A stretch of 13,986 nt of DNA from CAYOEZ01 sp964402955 (GTDB lineage: Bacteria > Chloroflexota > DTOL01 > DAOUCN01). The position numbers and the translations under genes are program-made. Below the pieces are notes generated by a model. It was not told the origin of the DNA and did no database searches. It was given only the letters and a program-made list of their open reading frames with translations. Location: assembly GCA_964402955.1 (NCBI GenBank), contig CAYOEZ010000123.1:1-13986 (forward strand), in the 5' to 3' direction. Positions 1-7,546 of this stretch are shown one piece after another. Numbering within the stretch: the first letter of the stretch is position 1; every line of letters begins with the position of its first letter.

Positions 1-11
1 TGTTAACGAGC

Positions 12-29
12 AAAAAGGGGTAAAACCCT
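12..29 (-). terminator. Weak intrinsic terminator-like structure downstream of the operon
   Basis: On the transcribed (minus) strand a short stem GGGT-TTT-ACCC (arms 25-28 and 18-21) is followed by C and five T residues (12-16). It lies about 75 bp past the stop of the last gene, where the operon would be expected to end. The stem has only 4 bp, so termination may be inefficient or Rho-assisted. Confidence 0.35.
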
Positions 30-73
30 ACGAGCACTGACATCCATACCTGCCATTGTGCGTCGAGCCTTCA

Positions 74-91
74 TCGGGTGTGGAAACCCGA
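74..91. repeat. Small palindrome just downstream of the last gene
   Basis: The arms TCGGGT (74-79) and ACCCGA (86-91) pair perfectly around a 6-nt loop. On the minus strand the left flank reads GTAGGTCGGG, resembling the GTAGGTCGGACA flank of the palindrome near 5843, so this is probably one of the dispersed intergenic palindromes of this genome. It starts 10 bp after the stop codon of the oxidoreductase gene. It could protect the mRNA 3' end. No T-tract follows, so it is not a classical terminator by itself. Confidence 0.5.
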
Positions 92-101
92 CCTACAACG
101 A

Positions 102-1121
102 TTAATGACACTGCTCGACAACCTGCATAACGCGGCGCACGCTGGCGGCGGTCACGGGCAGCGGCGCACCCTGGCGCAATGTACGGTAGAGGTCGAGATA
201 GTAGCCCTCGAACAGCGGTGTGGAGCCGGCGGCCGACCATTCTTCCTCGTAGAAGTGGATCTCGTCCTTGTTGTAGCTGCGGTCGGGGGTTGGCTCGGTG
301 CTCAGCTTGCGCAGCGGCAACTCCTCCGGCTTGCAGTACTTCCAGCGCAACTGGTTGAAACTGCCTGCCAGCGTCCCCTGTGTACCCGTTATCAGCCACG
401 GTTCCTGGGCATAGGCGCCGACGCTGGTCAGCTCGATGTCGACCAGGGGCGCGCCGGGCGCGTGCAGAATGAGCTTGACGCAATCCTCGGCGTCGCCTAG
501 GGCCAGGGCGCGATCCATGTGGCAGAAGACCTGCGGCTCTACCGGACCCATCAGTTGCAGCGCCATGTCGAGGAAGTGCACAACGTTGTTGCGCAGTTGT
601 CCGCCGCCGAAGGCCTTGATCGTCTGCCAATCCCAGCGCCGGCCAAAGCCATGCGATGTCACTTTGATCTCCACAATTCGGCCGAGCTGGCCCGAGGCGA
701 TGATCTCTCTGATCTTCAGGTAGCTCGGGTCGTAGCGGCGGCACTGGAACAGTGTCAGCAGTCCCCCTGTGCGCTCGGCAGCCGCGATCATCGAGTCGGT
801 CTCTGCCAGTGTCACAGACATCGGTTTTTCGCCCACAACGGACTTGCCCGCTTCCAGCGCGGCCACAGCATGCACAGCGTGCAGGTGGCTGGGGGAGGCC
901 ACAATGACCAGTTCGACCTCAGGGTCGCCAAATAGCTCTGGCGCGGTGGCGTAGGCTCGGCAGCCCAGGGCCTGCGCGGATTCCTGGCAGCGCTTGCTGT
1001 CCGGATCGGCGACCGCAACGATCTGGTACTTGTCTGTCATCTTGCGCAGGGTGTCGGCGTGGATGCCCCAGCCGCTTCGCCCCTGGCCAACGATGCCGAC
1101 TCTGACGGGTGACGTGTTCAT
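102..1121 (-). CDS. Gfo/Idh/MocA family NAD(P)-dependent oxidoreductase
   Basis: This 339-residue protein has the usual length of the family. An N-terminal Rossmann fold opens with VGIVGQGRSG (GxGxxG at residues 12-17), followed by an acidic residue after the second strand (ADPD, 38-41). The family motif GEKPM (97-101) contains the conserved Lys99. The substrate domain carries GGGQLRNNVVHFLD (172-185) with conserved His182; the usual Asp of this motif is Asn here. Members oxidise or reduce hydroxyls of sugars, inositols or sugar acids in the cytoplasm using NAD(P); the substrate cannot be read from the sequence. The ATG overlaps the stop of the deacetylase-like gene (ATGA), indicating translational coupling. 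It is the last gene of the operon and probably acts on a monosaccharide released by the upstream enzymes. Confidence 0.93.
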   Translation of the reverse strand: MNTSPVRVGIVGQGRSGWGIHADTLRKMTDKYQIVAVADPDSKRCQESAQALGCRAYATAPELFGDPEVELVIVASPSHLHAVHAVAALEAGKSVVGEKPMSVTLAETDSMIAAAERTGGLLTLFQCRRYDPSYLKIREIIASGQLGRIVEIKVTSHGFGRRWDWQTIKAFGGGQLRNNVVHFLDMALQLMGPVEPQVFCHMDRALALGDAEDCVKLILHAPGAPLVDIELTSVGAYAQEPWLITGTQGTLAGSFNQLRWKYCKPEELPLRKLSTEPTPDRSYNKDEIHFYEEEWSAAGSTPLFEGYYLDLYRTLRQGAPLPVTAASVRRVMQVVEQCH

Positions 1122-2890
1122 GATATCTCCAGTTTGTAATCAGATTGTGCTTCTGCGTCGAAAACAATGGCCTCGAAGTGGTAACCCCAGCGCTCGACGG
1201 ATTGCGTTGTGCAGACGCGTCCGTCGATTGTTGCCTGCTTGCCGCGGGCGCGCCACAGCACGGTGGCCTGCGGCAGCGCTTGCGCCCCGCTGTGCAGGGT
1301 GACGCTGGCGCCGGCGGCTGTCTGCCGAGCCGAGCGCCAGGAGACCTGCCGGCGTGCTCGCTCCCAGGTGTTGATCTGGGCGGCTGTCCACCACTCCAGC
1401 CCGGCCGCGCGCGCCTGCACTGTGGCTGCAACGAAGGCCTCTCCCTGGCCCGGCTTGGCGATGTGCCCGGGATGGAAGAGCAGGTGCAAGATGCCGTGGC
1501 TGCGCATGACTGCGGCCATGACCGGAGCGAGCGATTCCATGGGAGCGGTTATGACCAGGTCCTGGGTGAGTGTGGGCAGCTCGATGACGTCGATGATCTG
1601 CCCAGCAGGATCGACCGGGAAGTAGGGGTGGCAGGTGCCAAAGGTGAAGAATGATGCGCCTGTCTTGGACGGGCCTTTGGTTTGGTCGATCTGAATATCA
1701 TTCCGGACGCACCACGACCAGAACTCGCTGTCGCCTTCCCAGCGCAAGTAGTGGTTCTTGTTACTGGTCGGCGCCTGCCCGCCGTAAAGCTCGGTCAGGA
1801 ATTGGCGCTGCCCGCGCAAGTTGGCTTCGCACCAGGGGCGGTCGACGGTGAACGAATCGTAGTGCATGGCCAGCTCATGCCCCGCGGCGCGGATGGCGGC
1901 GATGACGTCGGGTGGGTATCCCGGATCGAGCATGCACCAGGTGGACTTTACCTGCGCCTCGTTGAGCACCTCCAGCATGCGCCAAGCGCCTTGCGCATCG
2001 TTGCCGTCGGTGTCGTGCGAGAACTCGGCCAGAGCCGGCAGATTGCGCGGGTAGAACCAGAGCAGCGATAGGGCCGCGCGCCGGGCATCGGCGATGTAGA
2101 AGATGCTGCGCAGGAGCAGCTCGCGCCACAGGTCGGCGATGGGCTGCAAGAAGACGCTCAGCCCCGGCACACCCGGCACTGGCTCGCGGTCGAAGATCCA
2201 GTCCAGCGCCAGGCCATCGTCCGTCTTCAAGATGGTGTCGCCGATGGGGGCCGTGCCGTCGGGAGCGCACAGGCCGTCGCGCGTGATGGAGACGCCCTGC
2301 TGGATGCGCACAACGGTACCCGTCAGATCGGGAGCGATCAGCAGACAGCGTCCCTCTCCCACCGTGTTCTCCACAATTGCCGCACGATCAGTGGGCCGCT
2401 GGTGGGCGTCGAGCACGCCGGCCAGCACCTGGCCGCCATCCGGCCGCACCGAGATGCCGTTGAAGTAGTGTAGAGGCATCGTCACATGATCCAAGAGCGG
2501 ATGCGGGGCGTCAGCCTTCTTGATGTACCCTTCGCCAAGGTTGCTGGCAAAGCCGTACAGGCGATAGGCTGCCTGCTCAACCTGCACACCGAAGAGTCCG
2601 GCGAGCCCGCAGACGCCGCCGACGCTGATCCATGCGCCGCCATCGTTGACCCATGCTGCCAGTTTGTCTTGCAGCTCCTGAGCAACCGGGCCGTCGCCGA
2701 TGGTGAGCAAGATGCGCAATTGCGCCAGCCGTCCAGCCAGATCGGCAGGGGCGACCGTCTCGTAGCAGAGGCCTGCATGTGCCAGTATCTCGTGCACATA
2801 CTGCGGGTAGGAGACCATATAGTGGGCGTAACGCGGGATATCCCAGACGCAGACGCCCAGAGTGACGGTAGCCGGCTCTTGTGTCGTCAC
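1118..2890 (-). CDS. Amidotransferase-like / polysaccharide deacetylase-like (NodB) two-domain protein
   Basis: This 590-residue protein starts at GTG with a clear AAGGAG 8 nt upstream, and begins 3 bp after the stop of the heparinase-like gene. Residues about 10-200 resemble the class I glutamine-amidotransferase-like fold (as in ThuA or beta-galactosidase trimerisation domains): LLTIGDGP (61-68), then a Trp-Val-Asn-Asp-Gly-Gly-Ala turn at 80-86. Residues about 270-510 look like a NodB-type deacetylase: SHDTDGND (291-298) in place of the usual TFDDG, GHELAMH (337-343) supplying two His ligands, and LLFHPGH (470-476) as the late catalytic-type His motif. A short beta-rich tail follows (515-590). 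There is no signal peptide, so it should be cytoplasmic. A role in de-N- or de-O-acetylating imported oligosaccharides is plausible, but similar proteins are largely uncharacterised and activity is not proven. Confidence 0.75.
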   Translation of the reverse strand: MTTQEPATVTLGVCVWDIPRYAHYMVSYPQYVHEILAHAGLCYETVAPADLAGRLAQLRILLTIGDGPVAQELQDKLAAWVNDGGAWISVGGVCGLAGLFGVQVEQAAYRLYGFASNLGEGYIKKADAPHPLLDHVTMPLHYFNGISVRPDGGQVLAGVLDAHQRPTDRAAIVENTVGEGRCLLIAPDLTGTVVRIQQGVSITRDGLCAPDGTAPIGDTILKTDDGLALDWIFDREPVPGVPGLSVFLQPIADLWRELLLRSIFYIADARRAALSLLWFYPRNLPALAEFSHDTDGNDAQGAWRMLEVLNEAQVKSTWCMLDPGYPPDVIAAIRAAGHELAMHYDSFTVDRPWCEANLRGQRQFLTELYGGQAPTSNKNHYLRWEGDSEFWSWCVRNDIQIDQTKGPSKTGASFFTFGTCHPYFPVDPAGQIIDVIELPTLTQDLVITAPMESLAPVMAAVMRSHGILHLLFHPGHIAKPGQGEAFVAATVQARAAGLEWWTAAQINTWERARRQVSWRSARQTAAGASVTLHSGAQALPQATVLWRARGKQATIDGRVCTTQSVERWGYHFEAIVFDAEAQSDYKLEIS

Positions 2891-2893
2891 GTA

Positions 2894-4927
2894 TTACGCT
2901 CCTTGCTTTGGTGTCAGTTCAAAATGACGTAGATGACCATGTTGGCGGCGATCGAACACAGCGCAGCCCGGGCCGCTCAGGTCGATGTCCAGTCGGTCCT
3001 CGACGCCATCGCGCCGAATCGTGATCTGGTATTGTCCCGCATGAGGTTCGCCTAGTGAGACACTGCCAGCCGGCGCATCGTGCCGGTAGGGGGTGATCAG
3101 CGTTGCAGTGAGCAGCGGCGCTGATGCGCGCCAGGTGTACTCCAGTTGCGGCGCGGGCAGCTTCGAGCCGTTTTCGGCTGAGTACCAGCCGCGCAACGGC
3201 TCGTTGCTTCCTTCCCAAAGCGTGAGACTGGTCTGTGGGGGCATGGCGGCTGTGATGCGCACATTGGCGTCCTGATTGCGGGTATGAACAGACAGATTGT
3301 CTGCCTCGATAGCTACTGCGGAGGGCGTGAGCAGCCAGCGCAGCGAAAAATCGTGCTCACCTGGCCCCATGATGCGATCGATGATCAGCCAGTATTCACC
3401 TTTGACGAACAGTACGCCGCGCTGCCAGCGCATATCCGGCGCGGCGTCAAAGCCGGTGGGGTGTGTTCCCCAGGCCCAGTCGACATCGTCGCCCAGGAAC
3501 CAACTGGCGTCCGTCAGACCGGCGCCCTGGCGCAGCGTGTGTATAGCCCATTCCTGGTGCGGCGAGCCGTCGACCATCAGTGTGTTGTAACCGGCGCTGG
3601 CATAGTAGGGCTTCCACTCCGGAGTATAGTAGCCATAGCGTCCGGGCGCGGTCAGCAGCGTGCGGCCCAATGCGTAGAGGTCGACGGCCAGGTCGGTGCG
3701 CTCGATATTGTGGTAGTCGCCGTTATGGAAGCAGGCGTACATGGCGTCGCGCGTGAACCCGGCGCGCAGGATGAAGGCGCCGGCTTGCGGCAGAATGTGG
3801 CTGGTGTGGTCCGGCGGCGCTCCTGCGTCACCGGCGCTGGCAATGTAGAGCCAGTCGGGGCGATTGAAGAGAGTAGCCCCCTTGCTCAGCCAGCGCCCAA
3901 AACCCTGCTCGTCCGAGGCGGTGATCTGCGGCACGGTGTTGTCGGGCTTCTGCACGTTGGCGACCCAGTCCACCAGCCGTTCCAGGGCTGCGCGTGCTGC
4001 GGGAACGAGAATGTCCGCGTAGCCAAGCTTGGCGATTTGCGGCAGGAAGGCCAGGGGCATTGTTGCCGTCGCTCCCACATAGTGCGGGCAGAAGTGCATG
4101 CGTTTGACCGTACCGTCATCGCGTAGCTCGGTCTGCATGAACGTATTGAGGAAGTCGAAGCAACGCTGCCGCCAACGCGGCGCCGTTTTCAGCTCGGGGA
4201 AGAGGATGCCGGTGTAACCCAGGCCGGCCGCTTCGTCTAGCCCCCAAATCCAGGGATTCCAGACGGCGCGCTGCTCAAGATCGGCGGTCTGCTCGATGAT
4301 GTGCAGCAGCAGATGGAGCTTGAACTCGCTGGAGATGTGCGGCGACGGCAGAAATGTATACCAGGAACGAATCATGCCCGATTGCGCCATTGCCTCGCCC
4401 AGGCGGATGGCTTCTTGCAGTACATACTCGTCCTCTTGCCACTGCGCCCACCAACTCTCGACCAGGCGCACAAACTGGCGGGCGGCGCGCTCTTGCGCCG
4501 CTGCGTCGCCGCACATGTAGTAAATGTCCAGCGGACGCAGCCAGTACCAGCGGCGCAGCATGTTGCGCGCCTGGGCAAATGGGTACTTCGCTCCATCAGC
4601 CCACAGGCGTACGTCACTGGCCCAATCGATGTCTTCGTCACGCGAGAAATCAAAGATGTGGCCGGACGCATGTAGATAGCCCTGGACGACACGTTCTGGC
4701 GTGTTCTTCCACAACTGGTCATGGGTCGATGCTGCGCCCCAGGGCATGGGCGGGTAGTCCTCTGGCCCGCTTTGATCCCAAAAGTCGAGGCAGCGTTCCT
4801 GGCGCTTGCCCATGCAGTGGTGAATCAACAATTCGCCGGCGACGGCCCACTGGCCACGGCCAACGGCAACCTTGACGGCTTCCAGGCCGGGAAAATCCAG
4901 ATCCAAACGATCAAACAGTTCTCTCAT
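2894..4927 (-). CDS. Heparinase II/III-like protein (putative polysaccharide lyase)
   Basis: 677 residues from the chosen ATG, which overlaps the stop of the upstream amidohydrolase (ATGA) and has AAGGA 6 nt upstream. An in-frame start at 5197 is rejected because it lies inside that gene and gives an Arg-rich shadow sequence. Residues about 10-130 fit an N-terminal heparinase domain. An alpha-helical toroid follows, with WNPWIWGLDEAAG (223-235), LFPEL (242-246) and DDGTV...CPHYV (270-284). The C-terminal beta-sandwich (from about 375) opens with HNGDYHNIERTD (401-412) and LYALGRTLL (417-425), the equivalent of the family signature in which a His precedes an Asp and an 'aYGrpLLvDpG' turn. Known relatives eliminate uronic-acid-containing glycans such as heparan or alginate oligomers. 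No signal peptide is visible, suggesting an intracellular oligosaccharide lyase. The substrate is unknown. Confidence 0.85.
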   Translation of the reverse strand: MRELFDRLDLDFPGLEAVKVAVGRGQWAVAGELLIHHCMGKRQERCLDFWDQSGPEDYPPMPWGAASTHDQLWKNTPERVVQGYLHASGHIFDFSRDEDIDWASDVRLWADGAKYPFAQARNMLRRWYWLRPLDIYYMCGDAAAQERAARQFVRLVESWWAQWQEDEYVLQEAIRLGEAMAQSGMIRSWYTFLPSPHISSEFKLHLLLHIIEQTADLEQRAVWNPWIWGLDEAAGLGYTGILFPELKTAPRWRQRCFDFLNTFMQTELRDDGTVKRMHFCPHYVGATATMPLAFLPQIAKLGYADILVPAARAALERLVDWVANVQKPDNTVPQITASDEQGFGRWLSKGATLFNRPDWLYIASAGDAGAPPDHTSHILPQAGAFILRAGFTRDAMYACFHNGDYHNIERTDLAVDLYALGRTLLTAPGRYGYYTPEWKPYYASAGYNTLMVDGSPHQEWAIHTLRQGAGLTDASWFLGDDVDWAWGTHPTGFDAAPDMRWQRGVLFVKGEYWLIIDRIMGPGEHDFSLRWLLTPSAVAIEADNLSVHTRNQDANVRITAAMPPQTSLTLWEGSNEPLRGWYSAENGSKLPAPQLEYTWRASAPLLTATLITPYRHDAPAGSVSLGEPHAGQYQITIRRDGVEDRLDIDLSGPGCAVFDRRQHGHLRHFELTPKQGA

Positions 4928-5751
4928 CGTCTTTCCTTGTCTCCCATGTGCAGCACACGTGCTGCGTTTTCCCCCAGAATTCTGCGCTTGTCGCTTTCTG
5001 CAACCTGTGCAAAGAGCACGCGGCCCAGTTGCTGCGATGCGTCCATGAAGACCTCGTCGCTGCCCCAGAGGACTCTGTCGCCCAGCCCTTCGCCTACGAT
5101 GGTCTCGATCAGACCGCGTGGAGAGATGGAGAGACAGGTCTCCATGTAGACGTTGGCGTAGTCTTTGGCCAGGCGTGTGTAGGGGCTGAGGCCGCACGCA
5201 CCTGTGTGGCCGAGGATAAAGTTCACCCGCGGGTATTTGCAGAACTGCGGCTGCAACTGCTGCAATTCTTCGATGGTGAAGCTATGCACCAGAAGGGGCA
5301 ACCCGTGCGCATCGGCAAACTCGTAGAGCGGCGTCAGGTTAGGCGAGTCGTAGGCTAGCAATGGCCGCGTGCTGTAGGAGTGAATCTTGACCCCACGCAC
5401 GCCTGCAGCCAGGCAGCGCTCCATCTCAGCCACAATCCGCTCGGGATAGCCGGGGTCAACGCACATATAGCCGAAGATGCGACCGGGATAGCGGCGCATG
5501 GCCGCGATGACGCGGTCGTTGCCCAGGCGCGCCTTGCCATAGATGGCGACCAGTGAGCTGACGCACACCGTATCAATGCCCAGGCAATCCATGCGGGCGA
5601 TGAGCATCTCAAGTGACGTGTCCAGAAAAGGGAAGATGGGGTTCTCATCCAGGTGCCCGTGTGCGTCGATGACCAGACACTGGTCGATCGGTTGCCCGGC
5701 GAGCCCCTTCTGCACGAAGCTATCTTGCTGCACAGTGCTTTGTGGCGTCAT
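4924..5751 (-). CDS. Amidohydrolase-2 family metal-dependent hydrolase (paralogue B)
   Basis: This 275-residue protein is a single TIM-barrel domain of the Amidohydro_2 type. All family landmarks are present: HGH (His31, His33) after the first strand, VKIH (121-124), LLVHS with His156, GHTGACG with His182, and LWGSDEVFMD with Asp232. These are the expected metal and catalytic ligands. More than half of its residues match the next upstream amidohydrolase (5912-6712) by eye, over the full length, so the two arose by tandem duplication. It starts 160 bp after that gene, behind AGAGG with 7 nt spacing, and its stop overlaps the heparinase-like start. Family members act as lactonases, hydrolases or decarboxylases on carboxylated or cyclic substrates; the substrate here is unknown. 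No signal peptide is present, so it is probably cytoplasmic. Confidence 0.9.
   Translation of the reverse strand: MTPQSTVQQDSFVQKGLAGQPIDQCLVIDAHGHLDENPIFPFLDTSLEMLIARMDCLGIDTVCVSSLVAIYGKARLGNDRVIAAMRRYPGRIFGYMCVDPGYPERIVAEMERCLAAGVRGVKIHSYSTRPLLAYDSPNLTPLYEFADAHGLPLLVHSFTIEELQQLQPQFCKYPRVNFILGHTGACGLSPYTRLAKDYANVYMETCLSISPRGLIETIVGEGLGDRVLWGSDEVFMDASQQLGRVLFAQVAESDKRRILGENAARVLHMGDKERR
4934..4938 (-). promoter_or_regulatory. Ribosome binding site that fixes the heparinase-like start
   Basis: AAGGA lies 6 nt upstream of the ATG at 4927, within the 3' end of the preceding amidohydrolase gene. Together with the ATGA overlap it supports translation from 4927 rather than from the longer reading frame. 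Confidence 0.6.
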
Positions 5752-5802
5752 ACGGTTGCCTCTGTATTGTCCGCATCAGGCTGACTTATGGTGGGGTGGC
5801 TG

Positions 5803-5824
5803 CCGGGCACGATGCCCGGCCTAC
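5803..5824. repeat. Palindromic intergenic repeat, copy 1
   Basis: A perfect 8-bp inverted repeat, GCCGGGCA (5802-5809) and TGCCCGGC (5813-5820), surrounds CGA and is followed by CTAC. The 22-nt unit at 5803-5824 matches the unit at 5894-5915 at 20 of 22 positions in the same orientation. On the minus strand it reads GTAGGCC followed by the hairpin. It sits between the two paralogous amidohydrolase genes. Confidence 0.8.
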
Positions 5825-5842
5825 TGAATCGCACAAGGGTAG

Positions 5843-5885
5843 GTCGGACAGAGCCTGCCCCGTCTATCGGGCATCCTTGTCCGAC
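5843..5885. repeat. Long imperfect palindrome between repeat copies 1 and 2
   Basis: The outer arms GTCGGACA (5843-5850) and TGTCCGAC (5878-5885) are perfectly complementary, and the inner arms GCCC (5857-5860) and GGGC (5869-5872) extend the stem after an internal loop. The left flank GTAGG is shared with the palindrome near the operon end (about 74-95, opposite orientation). It is probably a non-coding mobile or REP-like element of this genome. Confidence 0.7.
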
Positions 5886-5893
5886 GGGAGTCT

Positions 5894-5915
5894 CCGGGTA
5901 CGATGCCTGGCCTAC
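5894..5915. repeat. Palindromic intergenic repeat, copy 2, containing a stop codon
   Basis: This 22-nt unit differs from the copy at 5803-5824 only by two C-to-T changes on the plus strand. The changes leave G-T wobble pairs on the plus strand but A-C mismatches on the transcribed strand. Its GTAGGCC end, read on the minus strand, supplies the TAG stop (5912-5914) of the amidohydrolase gene ending here. Confidence 0.75.
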
Positions 5916-6712
5916 GCTGTTTTCGCAATGCCTAGAGCACGTACGGCGTTTTCGCCCAGTATCTTGCGCTTGGCTTCTTCGGGAATCTGCGCAAAGATGA
6001 CCCTGCCGATCTGCTGCGTGGCGTCCATAAAGACGGAGTCGGATCCCCAGAGCACCTTGTCCGTGACGCCATCGCCTACGAGCGTCTCAAAAAAGCCGCG
6101 CGGGCAGAGCGAGAAACAGGTCTCGATGTAGACGTTGGCATACGTCTTGGCCAGGCGCACGTAGGGCGACGCGCCGCAGCTACCGGCATGCGCCATGATG
6201 AAATTGATGCGCGGGTAGCGGTTGAAATGCTGTTCCATGTGGCCGAGTTCTTCCAGGCTGAAGGTGTGCGCCTTAAGCGGCAGGCCATGTGCGTTGGCGA
6301 ACTCGAAGACGGGCTTGAAGGTCGCATCATTGTAGTTGAATCCGGCATGGATGCTGTGCGAGTAGATTTTGATGCCGCGCAGGCCGGCGGCCAGGCAGCG
6401 CTCAAGCTCAGGCAGGACGCGCTGCGTGTAGCCTACGTCGGCGCACATGTAGCCGAAGATGCGCTTCGGATAGCGGCGCACGGCGTCGATGATGATATCG
6501 TTGCCGTAGCGCGCCTGGTTGTAGATGGCGGCGATGGCGCTGCAGCAGAAAACGTCGACGCCCATCATGTCCATACGCGCAATCAACGTTTGCAGCGACA
6601 CATCCGGCAGCGGCACGTTGGGATTCTCGCTGAGATGGCCGTGCGCGTCGACGATGAAACTGTGGTCGAGAGGCTGGCCGGCAAAGGCCTTGCGCTCGAA
6701 GGCGTCGCTCAT
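5912..6712 (-). CDS. Amidohydrolase-2 family metal-dependent hydrolase (paralogue A)
   Basis: This 266-residue TIM-barrel hydrolase of the Amidohydro_2 type keeps all ligand motifs: DAHGHL (His24, His26), GIKIYSHS with Lys115, KAHTF with His149, MAHAGSCG with His175 and LWGSDSVFMD with Asp225. It is a close tandem paralogue of the protein at 4924-5751; for example RIFGYMC, RCLAAG, AHGLPL, LAK-YANVY-ETC and GRV-FAQ are shared. It differs in loops likely to face the active site (SIHAGFNYNDATF here, STRPLLAYDSPNL there), which suggests related but distinct substrates. The ATG overlaps the stop of the preceding gene (ATGA) with GGAGG about 8 nt upstream, so the two are probably co-translated. Its TAG stop lies within a palindromic repeat, and its C-terminus is shorter than that of its paralogue. 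Confidence 0.9.
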   Translation of the reverse strand: MSDAFERKAFAGQPLDHSFIVDAHGHLSENPNVPLPDVSLQTLIARMDMMGVDVFCCSAIAAIYNQARYGNDIIIDAVRRYPKRIFGYMCADVGYTQRVLPELERCLAAGLRGIKIYSHSIHAGFNYNDATFKPVFEFANAHGLPLKAHTFSLEELGHMEQHFNRYPRINFIMAHAGSCGASPYVRLAKTYANVYIETCFSLCPRGFFETLVGDGVTDKVLWGSDSVFMDATQQIGRVIFAQIPEEAKRKILGENAVRALGIAKTA

Positions 6713-7530
6713 GCTATGGCCTCCGCCAGGAGGCGCTCGATGTTGCCATGGGCCACCTGGGCCATCTCGTCGGCGTTCAACCCCGAATAGGTCAGCCCGG
6801 TGATGCCGGCGCCACCCTCAAACTCGGGGTAGTTGTCGCCGAAGACCCAGCGATAGGGGCCGTAGCGGTTGCACAGGTCGCGATAGTAGCCGTGCACAGA
6901 GAAGCTGGGGCCAAACGTGAGGTAGAGCTGTGAATGCTGCGCCAGCAGCGGCTCAAGCAGACGGTTGCGACCCAGGCGCGCCACATTGATCATCACGATG
7001 GGCAAGCGTGGATAGCCTTGCAGAATGATGTGCAGGTCGTCTGCCTTGACTTTGGCGTAGTTGAGCAGCAGCGGCACGCGGCGTTCCTGCAGCACGTCGT
7101 AGAGCTTGCCCGAACACCAGGGCTGCAGTGACATCATCTCGGCTTCGGGATCGAGCCAGGCCAGGCGCACGCCGGCAGTAAGCATCTTCTCGACAATGAC
7201 GCGCGGGTCCCAATCCGGCTCACGGCCATCAGGGGTGATGAACCAGGATGGGATGAGATTGGGATGGTCGGCAATCTCTGCCATGAGGATGTCGTTGCCG
7301 ATGTAGGGCGCTGTGTCCAGGCAGGCGCGGTGACGGACGACTGAGGCGTCGATGTGCAAGCGAGCCATCTCCGACTCGAGGTCGCCCACGTCTGGAACGT
7401 AGTTCGGGTAGTGCTCGCTGAGCGTGCCTCGTTGGGCGTCGGCGGCAATGGTGGAGTTGGGCTGGGGCACACGCGGCGCTCCCAGCAGAGCGTCACAGGC
7501 GATCAGTTTGCCACAACCTGGAAGGCTCAT
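6709..7530 (-). CDS. Degenerate amidohydrolase-2 family protein lacking the usual metal ligands
   Basis: This 273-residue protein starts behind GAGGAG with 8 nt spacing; that site overlaps the stop codon of the upstream heparinase-like gene. Overall organisation matches Amidohydro_2 proteins: an N-terminal strand with Asp13, a helix region with GNDILMAEIADHPN (78-91), a strand-loop LPIVMINVARLG (176-187), and the C-terminal signature VFGDNYPEFEGG (229-240), which retains Asp232. The metal sites seen in its two neighbours are missing, however. HxH is replaced by DALLG, the VHS position by LLLNY (154-158), and the GHTG/AHAG position by NVARLG. It may be a metal-independent member, a structural partner of the neighbouring hydrolases, or a catalytically dead homologue. 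Its function is unknown. It is co-transcribed and overlaps the next hydrolase gene by 4 bp. Confidence 0.8.
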   Translation of the reverse strand: MSLPGCGKLIACDALLGAPRVPQPNSTIAADAQRGTLSEHYPNYVPDVGDLESEMARLHIDASVVRHRACLDTAPYIGNDILMAEIADHPNLIPSWFITPDGREPDWDPRVIVEKMLTAGVRLAWLDPEAEMMSLQPWCSGKLYDVLQERRVPLLLNYAKVKADDLHIILQGYPRLPIVMINVARLGRNRLLEPLLAQHSQLYLTFGPSFSVHGYYRDLCNRYGPYRWVFGDNYPEFEGGAGITGLTYSGLNADEMAQVAHGNIERLLAEAIA

Positions 7531-7546
7531 ATTCTAATCTCCTCAA

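Noticed and set aside
3284..4126. Long plus-strand open frame of 280 codons (similar ones at 10466-11188, 12114-12806 and 12761-13486)
   Set aside because: They lie opposite well-supported minus-strand genes, have no recognisable domain and are rich in residues expected from antisense reading of GC-rich codons.
2894..5197. Longer in-frame start for the second heparinase-like gene
   Set aside because: The extra 90 residues lie in another frame of the intact amidohydrolase gene and read as an Arg-rich low-complexity shadow. The ATG at 4927 has an ATGA overlap and a ribosome binding site.
5803..5915. CRISPR-like array from repeated palindromic units
   Set aside because: Only two copies 91 bp apart, a 22-nt unit, no regular spacers and no cas genes; a dispersed intergenic repeat fits better.
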